From: Planctomycetaceae bacterium
GTDB lineage: Bacteria > Planctomycetota > Planctomycetia > Pirellulales > Thermoguttaceae
NCBI GenBank assembly: GCA_009776995.1
Contig: WRMR01000292.1
Location: forward strand, 1 to 6,458
Direction of reading: 5' to 3'
DNA: 6,458 nt
Position numbers and translations under genes: made by a program. Shown piece by piece: positions 1 through 5,436 of the stretch (the first letter of the stretch is position 1; every line of letters starts with the position of its first letter). The notes under the pieces are model-generated. The model was given only the letters and a program-made list of their open reading frames with translations, did no database searches and was not told the origin of the DNA.

Positions 1-77
1 CAAATTGGACTCCGTGTACCCGAAATTCCACTTCGATAACGAATGATTATATTTTTAGTCAACTTACAGTTTTAGCC

Positions 78-106
78 TGGACAAGGCACTAGGGTTTTAC
101 AATAAT
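78..106 (+). promoter_or_regulatory. Putative sigma70-type promoter
   Basis: A TGGACA box at 78-83 (5 of 6 bases match TTGACA) and an AATAAT box at 101-106 (5 of 6 match TATAAT) are separated by exactly 17 bases. The expected transcription start near 113 leaves a short leader before the AAGGAG ribosome binding site at 118-123 and the ATG at 130. The region is AT-rich, so a chance match is possible. The alignment of promoter, binding site and start codon is the main support. Confidence 0.35.
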
Positions 107-129
107 AGGTAAATTAAAAGGAGAGAGAG

Positions 130-183
130 ATGAGACGCAGAGGTTTTATAGCAAGCATTTTTGCAACAGTATTTTCCTTCTAA
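130..183 (+). CDS. Short 17-codon ORF with strong RBS (leader peptide or broken gene start)
   Basis: This ATG has the best translation signal in the left part of the window: AAGGAG at 118-123, six bases upstream. The 17-residue product begins MRRRGF and continues with a hydrophobic stretch (IASIFATVFSF), which looks like the start of a signal peptide. It ends at a TAA at 181-183. The frame beyond the TAA has no further stop until 507 and includes the ATG at 244. The most likely reading is that this is the 5' end of one exported-protein gene spanning 130-507, broken by a nonsense mutation. A true leader peptide or chance ORF cannot be excluded. Confidence 0.25.
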   Translation: MRRRGFIASIFATVFSF

Positions 184-243
184 TTTTTCTGGAAATCGCA
201 AAATCAATCCATAGCAACTACCCCAGTTCAATTTGATTCTGAT

Positions 244-507
244 ATGGATAAATTTGATCACAGATTCGCAAAAATATCCGAATCAATTGACGACATAAAG
301 CAGGAATTGATTGACATTTATCGTGAATTGCCTAAAGAGTGCTTCAATGCAGAAATTCATGATCGTTTGGGAAGAGCAAGATTTACTCTTGAAGCAACGG
401 GCAACTATATTGATGGAGCATGGGCTGACATTCATCAATATTTTTTAAGCCATTGTGCGGGGCGTTTGATGACCGGTTCGAGTCAGGAGTCAGGGATCAG
501 GAGTTAG
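244..507 (+). CDS. Hypothetical 87-residue protein, possibly the 3' part of an interrupted ORF from 130
   Basis: I do not recognise this protein. It starts MDKFDHRFAKI and has a charged, probably helical N-terminal half with heptad-like hydrophobic spacing (ISESIDDIKQELIDIY), which could form a coiled coil. It shows no membrane segment or catalytic motif. There is no Shine-Dalgarno sequence before the ATG at 244, whereas the in-frame ATG at 130 has a strong one. This suggests the original protein began at 130 with a signal-like N-terminus and is now split by TAA at 181-183. The last ten or so residues (SSQESGIRS) are encoded by the 7-nt repeat block at 480-507, so the natural C-terminus was probably replaced when the repeat arrived. 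It lies in AT-rich DNA, convergent with the integrase gene, and may be island cargo. It may not be expressed. Confidence 0.35.
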   Translation: MDKFDHRFAKISESIDDIKQELIDIYRELPKECFNAEIHDRLGRARFTLEATGNYIDGAWADIHQYFLSHCAGRLMTGSSQESGIRS

Positions 508-580
508 TTCAAAGTTCAAAACGCAAAGTGCAAAGTGTTCCGCTTCCAAGTCCTCACTTTGAACTTTGCTCTTTGAACTT
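480..580. repeat. 7-nt tandem repeats forming a long hairpin
   Basis: From 480 to 535 the sequence is eight consecutive 7-mers in one register: four resembling GAGTCAG, then four resembling TTCAAAG or TGCAAAG. A second block at 555-580 carries 7-mers resembling AACTTTG in the opposite sense. The arms 512-537 and 555-580 are inverted repeats with 23 of 26 positions matching and a 17-base loop. The block lies between the convergent ORF ending at 507 and the integrase ending at 584, where the hairpin could act as a bidirectional transcription barrier. There is no T-run typical of an intrinsic terminator. The layout resembles dispersed short tandem heptamer repeats known in other bacteria such as cyanobacteria. 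Whether this is a named family is not known to me. Confidence 0.75.
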
Positions 581-583
581 AAA

Positions 584-1782
584 TCACATTCCCGTGACGC
601 GGTGAATCTCACGGGCGTTTTCGATGGCCTGCTGGATTTGCTCGTTGAGAAGGGCGTTGCTGTCGAGATAAATCATCGTCGTTTGCGCGTCCGTGTGGCC
701 GAGCAGAATCCGCGCCGCCTCAATGCCGAGCTTCGAGGCCACCTCGGTTGCCCGCGTGTGCCGCAACTGGTTCGGTGACCATCGGGGAACACCGGCCTTG
801 TCGCACGCGCGGTCAATGGCCGTACCATAAGCGTCCAGCCTGTAATGGTCTTTGTATCTGGCCGTTCCTTTTTTTCTGTTCTGTTGCGACGGCTGGACTT
901 TGGTTTTCCGTTTCTCCCGCTTTTCGATGGCAAGCATTTTCATCGCATCGGCGGGAGAAAAGAGGTACGCTTCCGGCTGATGTTCCTTGTCAATCAGATA
1001 GGGCATCAAAATCGCGTGGCCTGCCAGCGGGATCATGATGGTTCGATATTTTTCTTGTGCTGGGTTTTGTGGCGGTGGGGAATGTAAACCCAAAAGTTAC
1101 TGTCCCGCTTGTCAATGTCGCACGACCGGATCAGCCGAACCTCCTGCGGACGCATCCCGCACAAGAGTTGCAACCGGATCATGTCGGCCAGCGTCTTGTG
1201 GCAGCATTGAATCGTTTTGAGTACATCCTCCAGAGGTGCCGACGTGACCGGCGGATAATCCGGGGCGGTGGTTTTGCCTTGCTCCAATCCCCGGACGGCG
1301 AGCAATGCCCGGTAAATGGTTTCTGGCACGAGTTCATTTTCGACACCCCATTTGAACACCGTGCGGATGAGGCCAACCCTGTCATTGATTTTTGTTCGGC
1401 ACCACCCCACATCAACCATTTTTTCCCGGACAGCTTTCAAGGCCAGCGGTCCGAACTTGGAAACGAGCGTTTCTCCATGAAGTGTGACAAGATGCTTGAC
1501 GGCTGTACGATAGCCCTGAAATGACCCTGTATGTTCACCGTTCGGGTGACGATAGTGCTTTTCCGCCCAAACGAGAAATCGGGCGATCAGATCATTGACG
1601 GTGACCTTCCGCATAGACTGCGGGACGGTTTCCAGTTCGAGAAGAATTTTCCGAAGCTTTTCATTAGCTTCGGGCGATCCCCATTTTCCGAGATAAATGT
1701 ACCGCCCGTGAATGTAAACACGGGCGAGGCCGGATGCCTTGTGAAGTGTTGATTTTGGAAGTGTTCTTTTCGGGCGTGCCAT
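584..1782 (-). pseudogene. Tyrosine recombinase/phage-type integrase, split by one frameshift
   Basis: Two minus-strand frames together encode one integrase of about 399 residues, a normal length for the family. The first (from 1782) has an N-terminal arm-type region (SGLARVYIHGRYIYLGKWGS, residues 18-37), a SAM-like core-binding domain around 60-170, and the start of the catalytic domain with the first Arg in LLCGMRPQEV (R211, codon 1150-1152) and the beta-hairpin Lys in HRHKTQHK. The second carries RTIMIPL, the HxxR box (LRHTRAT, near 750-765), LLGHTD (near 690-705) and the nucleophile Tyr in TTMIYLD (codon 668-670). The frames join in a run of five T at 1049-1053; one extra T would restore a continuous protein reading QHKKKYRTIMIPL. 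All six catalytic positions survive, so the break is either recent or a base-calling error. GGAG lies six bases before the ATG. The gene starts 94 bases from a tRNA 3' end, the usual position for an island integrase. Confidence 0.9.
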
Positions 1783-1805
1783 GCGTTTCTCCGGGATTAA
1801 TGGTA

Positions 1806-1826
1806 TTTACCAAGTAATCAGGTAAA
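1806..1826. other. Small inverted repeat upstream of integrase (possible recombinase or regulator site)
   Basis: TTTACC at 1806-1811 and GGTAAA at 1821-1826 form a 6-bp inverted repeat around a 9-base centre. An overlapping palindrome, TGGTATTTACCA, occupies 1801-1812. The position, between the integrase start and the tRNA, and the arm-spacer-arm layout fit a tyrosine recombinase core site or an operator for integrase control. The arms are short and the area is AT-rich, so this could be chance. Confidence 0.25.
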
Positions 1827-1876
1827 AAGACACGATAAGCACTTTCTGTAAACCATTGAATATCAACAATTTATAA

Positions 1877-1950
<74 letters not shown>

Positions 1951-1975
1951 AAGCCTACTTGAACAACGTCATTAA

Positions 1976-2004
1976 AGTATATCATTGGCTATTCATCATG
2001 GCAA
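1976..2004 (-). promoter_or_regulatory. Promoter of the tRNA gene
   Basis: Read on the minus strand, TTGCCA (1999-2004) and TATACT (1976-1981) are separated by exactly 17 bases. Each differs from the sigma70 consensus by only one base. The expected start, near 1969, is about 20 bases before the tRNA 5' end at 1950. This is a good match in both sequence and position for a strong stable-RNA promoter. Confidence 0.6.
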
Positions 2005-2134
2005 GCCATCACCGATGGGGGTGAGTAAACGGGTTTCGGGTGAAGTACGACGGGTGTGGCCATAAATTGCTGTTGCGTCATTTTTTGAAATGGATTACCC
2101 CGAATATACTGCCGAACGCCATTGGACTGGTATT

Positions 2135-2203
2135 ACTTTTGTGACTTTTGTGAAAAGCTTTGTGGCCTTTGTGTTAAATATTTCAACACAAAGAACACAA
2201 AGG
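2135..2203. repeat. 9-nt-unit palindromic intergenic repeat
   Basis: ACTTTTGTG occurs twice in tandem at 2135-2152, followed by two more TTTGTG units at 2159-2164 and 2168-2173. On the other side AACACAAAG occurs twice in tandem at 2185-2202. The two sides are inverted copies: CTTTGTGTT at 2167-2175 pairs perfectly with AACACAAAG at 2185-2193, and CCTTTGTGTT at 2166-2175 pairs perfectly with 2194-2203. The central AAATATTT is itself palindromic. Because the unit is three codons long, translation gives repeated NTK-type or LCVLCV-type peptides. I have seen such strings in many spurious bacterial ORFs, which suggests a dispersed repeat family. Confidence 0.8.
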
Positions 2204-2307
2204 GATGCCCAAAGTTCGCAGACATCAATGCAAAGTCGATGGCGTTGTACGGTATAATTCACTGGTTTGGATTTCATGAAAAAGATCGTTGCGGTAGCAT
2301 TGGGTCG

Positions 2308-2484
2308 GTAAATTTAGCAAGAATGTTCAACGGGATTGTGACTCGCGCGGGTTTTGAGCCGTGGCCAATGCCGGGACATAATTTACGGGCAAGTCTGGTC
2401 ACGGATTGATATAACGGCAAGTACCCCGGTATTGGCATGCATACCATTGCATCATGGCAGGGTTATTCCCCGAAAGTGGCCTAA
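2308..2484 (+). pseudogene. Decayed C-terminal fragment of a second tyrosine recombinase
   Basis: One plus-strand frame reads VNLARMFNGIVTRAGFEPWP, then MPGHNLRASLVTD, stop (TGA 2407-2409), YNGKYPGIGMHTIASWQGYS, then PKVA, stop (TAA 2482-2484). I recognise the pattern RAGxEPWPxxxHNLRAS...HT...W.G.SP.VA as the C-terminal catalytic part of planctomycete-type integrases, with HNLR as the HxxR box and the W-G-S segment before the nucleophile Tyr. Two stops interrupt it, the tyrosine segment (normally ALKHY) is missing, and no upstream catalytic half is present. It is therefore a relic. It differs clearly in motif wording from the integrase at 584-1782 and lies on the opposite strand, so it marks a separate, older insertion at the same site. 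Confidence 0.6.
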
Positions 2485-2512
2485 AATGGCTGTAAGGCTT
2501 CGGGTGGAAAGA

Positions 2513-3868
2513 TCAATCGCAGGTTGGAAAATGCCAGCCATCGCGGAATGCCGGTTTGATTCGTTGATTGACCGTTTCCGAATCGGTTTTCATCGCAACG
2601 GGATTCCACGTCACGCGATCGACCGCCTCGCGGTGCATGTTTGCGGCAATACAGATTGCCTCCATGTACGGAGCGGCATACTCGAAGCGACATTCGCACA
2701 TGTCCGGTTTGTTCGCCTTAATTGCTTCGAGCCACTGGCGGTGATGTCCCGGGTTCGGTGGGGAAGCCGGTTCCGGCGGCTTGAAGTCAGCAAATTGATC
2801 CGCCGGGAACAGCGTCAAGTAACCGTAATGCACTTGCAATGATCCGTTTTTCCCGACAAAAAGAACACCTGACCCCTTGGTGAAGTCAATCCGGTCGGCG
2901 GCAATTCCCTCGGGACGGCGATTGCCGTCATACCAATGCACTTTCAGCGCCCCCCCACCGGGCTTTTCATGGGTGAACGTCACGTGCAGGTTATCCCGAT
3001 TGTAAAGGGCATGCGGCGGTTTCGGTCCATCGACTTCGATGGTGGTCGGCGGCGTCAGGTTCAAAGCGGTCCAGATCAGGTCAATGGTGTGCGGTCCCAT
3101 GCCCGAAATCCAGCCGCAACCGGAGTGCCAGAAACCGTACTTGCTGAACGAAAGCCAAAGATCATGGTAGGGATGAAATGGCGTCGGACCAAGCCAAAGA
3201 TCGTAATCCAGCCATCCGGGAACAGGTGACTCACCGACGGGATCGCTGGCCGGAACATAAGTTCCGTCGCACCAGTTATGCACTTCGACGATCTCGCCGA
3301 TCACACCCTGGCGAACGCACTCGATTGCCCGATAGTACGGGGCGGAAGGCCAGGCACGCACCTGCGTTCCCGTCTGCGTGCAGAGTTTTTTGGCTTTCGC
3401 AAAATTTGCCATTTGTCGCGTTTCCCAAACGGAATTGGCAAGCGGCTTCTCACTGTAGCAATGCAGTCCCAGTTCCATCGCGCTACAGGCGATGATGCCA
3501 TGCGTGTGGTCAAGCGTGGCGACGAGGACGGCATCGAACTGATCCGCCTGTTTTTCGAACATGTCACGGTAATCCTTGTAACGGTGTTCGACTCCGTAGT
3601 GTTCCGATTGCGCCGTCAGCGTGTTCGCGTTGACGTCGCAAAACGCCAGGAGCTTTTCCGAGCCGTTCGTTTCCGCGACCATTTCCGCGATGTTGGCTCC
3701 TCCCCGTCCGCCAACGCCGACAACGGCAATGTTCAATTTCGAATTCGGGTTCCTCTGAGCAAGAATGGCCGGGGCAACAGCGGTACCAAGTCCGATGGCC
3801 GAAGTGGTTGCAAGCGTCGATTTCAGGAAATGACGACGTGAAAAGGATAATCTATGTTTGGAGTTCAT
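2513..3868 (-). CDS. Tat-exported Gfo/Idh/MocA family oxidoreductase
   Basis: A 451-residue NAD(P)-dependent oxidoreductase, probably acting on a sugar, inositol or glycoside in the periplasm. The start at 3868 is chosen because it places a textbook twin-arginine motif SRRHFLK at residues 10-16, followed by a hydrophobic stretch and APAILAQ near 32-38. The open frame continues upstream to 4063, but those 65 codons run through a repeat and would bury the signal. The Rossmann fold follows, with VVGVGGRGG (residues 49-57) as the dinucleotide loop, CD at 77-78, and the family EKP motif at 140-142, whose Lys is catalytic in characterised members. The rest matches the C-terminal alpha/beta domain of planctomycete members (GWISGMGPHTIDL, PGHHRQWLEAIKANK). 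Length is normal. It is the last gene of the minus-strand operon, 103 bases after the DUF6807 gene. No clear Shine-Dalgarno sequence is seen. Family assignment is firm; the substrate is unknown. Confidence 0.93.
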   Translation of the reverse strand: MNSKHRLSFSRRHFLKSTLATTSAIGLGTAVAPAILAQRNPNSKLNIAVVGVGGRGGANIAEMVAETNGSEKLLAFCDVNANTLTAQSEHYGVEHRYKDYRDMFEKQADQFDAVLVATLDHTHGIIACSAMELGLHCYSEKPLANSVWETRQMANFAKAKKLCTQTGTQVRAWPSAPYYRAIECVRQGVIGEIVEVHNWCDGTYVPASDPVGESPVPGWLDYDLWLGPTPFHPYHDLWLSFSKYGFWHSGCGWISGMGPHTIDLIWTALNLTPPTTIEVDGPKPPHALYNRDNLHVTFTHEKPGGGALKVHWYDGNRRPEGIAADRIDFTKGSGVLFVGKNGSLQVHYGYLTLFPADQFADFKPPEPASPPNPGHHRQWLEAIKANKPDMCECRFEYAAPYMEAICIAANMHREAVDRVTWNPVAMKTDSETVNQRIKPAFRDGWHFPTCD

Positions 3869-3889
3869 GGGGGCACCTGAATTGAATTG

Positions 3890-3960
3890 TTGACGCGAAC
3901 CACGCAAAAAATGTAAAAATTGTTGGCGTCGTTCGCGGAATTTGGCGTGTTTCGCATCAA
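3890..3960. repeat. Palindromic repeat with 9-nt units between operon genes
   Basis: On the minus strand four 9-mers in exact register fill 3923-3958, each fitting roughly NNNGCNAAA or a close variant. The outer ends form an inverted repeat: 3890-3905 against 3945-3960, 14 of 16 positions matching, with a 39-base interior. This is the same construction as the element at 2135-2203 but with a different unit sequence. It lies in the 103-base gap between the DUF6807 and oxidoreductase genes, so the operon transcript should contain it as a stem-loop about 20 bases before the oxidoreductase start. It could affect mRNA stability or translation. Confidence 0.7.
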
Positions 3961-3971
3961 GAAAATTGTTT

Positions 3972-4937
3972 TTACTTGACCGCTTGAAATTCTTTCCAAG
4001 CCTCTGTTTTAGCCGCATCGTCGTAAGTTGCCTCATGCAGCCAGAGTTGATAACGCAGGACAAGCGTTTCGTCTTTTTTCAGGGAATAGCGGGTTCCCTT
4101 GTTCGGGAAGGTTGGCTGAAACCACTGAATGTCAGGATAATGAATATAATCTCCGGGATAGTCCGGGTTATCCGCTTTTTCAAAAACGGTCAATTCCATC
4201 TTTTTTCCCGAAGCCGCGTCGTTCCAGGTTCCGAAAACCCATGCGGCGGACTGTTTCGCCGCACTCGATTCCTCCTCGTTGAACACCCCGCTTTGGAATG
4301 CATCAAGAGGTGCCATGCGAATGTTCAGGCCGCCGTAAAATTCCGTTCCCCGTCGGGCAAGTGTGACTTCATCGGCCAGTCCCTTGAACCGGAACTCCAG
4401 GTCGATTTTACGCCCGTCCCTGCCAAGCGGATGAACGGTGATCAATGTCGTTTCATGGACAATCGGCTCCTCGTCTTTCCACTTCCACAGGCTTTCCGCC
4501 TCCAGCACCACACTGCCATCCTTAACACGGGATTCGATTTTCCCATTGGGACGGGCAAAGACACCTTGCAGTGCGTGCAAATCGGCGAGCTCCTCCTTGT
4601 AACCAACCTCAGGCCAGGCCCAGTAAATACCGCGATGATGCGCATGATCCATAGCCCAGTCGAGCGTGACGGGTTTCCCGTCCAGATCGAACAGCGGATG
4701 AATGTAATCACTTCTCGGCACGGCATAAATCTGACCGTGCGTCAGTTTTTCCAAATACCCTTCCGGTAACGGAAGCGTTCCATAATTGTATTGTAACACC
4801 GGTCTATCGTTCTCTTTGATGAGCCATTGTTCGGTATCACAATTCACATGGACGGAAAAATCCGTACACAACAAATCGGAATGAAAGAAAAAGGGTGATA
4901 CGAGGAGAATCAGTAAAGTGCGGGCCAAGGAAGTCAT
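3972..4937 (-). CDS. DUF6807 (PmoA-like) secreted protein
   Basis: A 321-residue protein of the DUF6807 family (PF14100), often labelled PmoA or methane oxygenase by old annotation. That label is misleading, since it is unrelated to particulate methane monooxygenase. The N-terminus (MTSLARTLLILLVSPFFF) is a Sec-type signal peptide or membrane anchor. The family hallmarks are HPLFDLDGKPVT beginning at His80 and DHAHHRGIYWAW at residues 97-108, a histidine-rich segment that may bind metal or ligand; WFQPTFPNKGTRYSLKKDE near the C-terminus is also typical. The likely fold is a beta-sandwich. The biochemical activity is not established to my knowledge. Neighbours are a lipoprotein gene 46 bases upstream and a Gfo/Idh/MocA oxidoreductase gene downstream; the latter pairing is common in planctomycetes and hints at envelope sugar processing. 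No strong Shine-Dalgarno sequence precedes the ATG (weak GGGA about ten bases away). Confidence 0.88.
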   Translation of the reverse strand: MTSLARTLLILLVSPFFFHSDLLCTDFSVHVNCDTEQWLIKENDRPVLQYNYGTLPLPEGYLEKLTHGQIYAVPRSDYIHPLFDLDGKPVTLDWAMDHAHHRGIYWAWPEVGYKEELADLHALQGVFARPNGKIESRVKDGSVVLEAESLWKWKDEEPIVHETTLITVHPLGRDGRKIDLEFRFKGLADEVTLARRGTEFYGGLNIRMAPLDAFQSGVFNEEESSAAKQSAAWVFGTWNDAASGKKMELTVFEKADNPDYPGDYIHYPDIQWFQPTFPNKGTRYSLKKDETLVLRYQLWLHEATYDDAAKTEAWKEFQAVK

Positions 4938-4983
4938 GGTGTCTGTCCCAAGGGATTTGTGTGATCGTTGAAACTTGCGTAGA

Positions 4984-5436
4984 TTATTTGGTCAATTCCA
5001 AATGAATCTCGTTTGTACCTTTTGTGATGGTCGCTGTCAACCCGCTTTTTTCGGGATTTGTATAACGAGTCGGGATCAGGAATTCTGAAGGTCCCGTCAT
5101 GGTTGAAGTTCCCGGGGTGTCAGGACTTGGATTGTTTGCCGGTGAAATTGACCCGGTACTCGGTTTGACGGCAATGACCGCGATTTTCGCTTCGCCTAAT
5201 GGTGCGCCGTCTCCGGGTTTGAAGGAAGTCACCTGTTGAATCTCACCATTCTTGATCAAGCCCGAAGCGTCGCGCGCCCCGGACACAGTAAAAATGATGG
5301 TGCCTTCCTCAAGCGGCTTGCCGTCAAACGAGACGGTGCCCTCCACTTTCCCAAGCGGCGGACTTTTGGAAAAACAACCGGAAACCCCAAAACAAACAAC
5401 ACACAGGACAATGATTGTTGATATTCTAAAGGACAC
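4984..5436 (-). CDS. Small planctomycete lipoprotein with DGKP/transthyretin-like domain
   Basis: A lipoprotein of 150 residues from a GTG start. Residues 1-21 are a lipoprotein signal (SFRISTIIVLCVVCFG, then lipobox VSGC with lipidated Cys21). The mature part opens with KVEGTVSFDGKPLEEGTIIF (residues 30-49), the pattern of carboxypeptidase-regulatory or transthyretin-like beta domains in planctomycete lipoproteins. It then has GAPLGEAKIAV, a Pro/Ser/Thr-rich linker (near 90-110), and the usual ending IPTRYTNPEKSGLTATI. The GTG at 5436 is preferred because GGAGGAG lies at 5446-5452, nine bases away, and because the ATG at 5454 would add an acidic MEENPK stretch before the signal. With GTG the gene overlaps the DUF1559 stop by 11 bases, implying translational coupling. 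Such lipoproteins commonly sit beside DUF1559 genes. Their role is unknown; surface assembly with the pseudopilin-like partner is inference. Confidence 0.88.
   Translation of the reverse strand: MSFRISTIIVLCVVCFGVSGCFSKSPPLGKVEGTVSFDGKPLEEGTIIFTVSGARDASGLIKNGEIQQVTSFKPGDGAPLGEAKIAVIAVKPSTGSISPANNPSPDTPGTSTMTGPSEFLIPTRYTNPEKSGLTATITKGTNEIHLELTK

Larger units (their letters stand above)
1951..2512. other. Gene-poor stretch with promoter, repeat and integrase debris
   Basis: No intact gene is supported in these 562 bases. From the left they hold the tRNA promoter (1976-2004), unremarkable sequence to about 2134, a 9-nt-unit palindromic repeat (2135-2203), about 100 bases of unexplained sequence, and the remnant of a second integrase (2308-2484). 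Open frames crossing the repeat on both strands (2122-2409 plus, 2095-2277 minus) encode cysteine-rich or NTKNTK-like strings imposed by the repeat and are judged spurious. The CCCGAA/TTCGGG pair at 2469-2498 could form a weak hairpin downstream of the oxidoreductase gene, but no T-run follows in its direction of transcription. Confidence 0.7.

Noticed and set aside
108..121. Similarity of AGGTAAATTAAAAG to the GGTAAAAAGA beside the integrase, as a possible distant att copy
   Set aside because: The match is short, AT-rich and unrelated to the tRNA 3' end, so it does not support an attachment site.
480..580. CRISPR array
   Set aside because: Units are only 7 nt, without spacers of constant length, and no cas gene is present.
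2253..2258. Perfect TATAAT box on the plus strand upstream of the integrase relic
   Set aside because: No -35-like sequence lies at 16-18 bases upstream and no intact gene follows.
2095..2277. 60-residue minus-strand ORF containing LCVLCVEIFNTKATK
   Set aside because: It is the reverse reading of the same palindromic repeat; the cysteine-rich look is a repeat artefact.
2122..2409. 95-residue plus-strand ORF beginning MDWYYFCDFCEKLCGLCVKY
   Set aside because: Its first half is the 9-nt repeat read as protein and its second half is the integrase relic. No single gene explains it.
2469..2498. Possible terminator hairpin (CCCGAA with TTCGGG) after the oxidoreductase gene
   Set aside because: The stem is short and interrupted, and no T-run follows on the minus strand.
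3869..4063. 65-codon N-terminal extension of the oxidoreductase
   Set aside because: It runs through the repeat at 3890-3960 and into the end of the DUF6807 gene, and it would place the twin-arginine signal internally.
3942..4769. 275-residue plus-strand ORF antisense to the DUF6807 gene
   Set aside because: The opposite frame has a signal peptide and clear family motifs; this frame has none.
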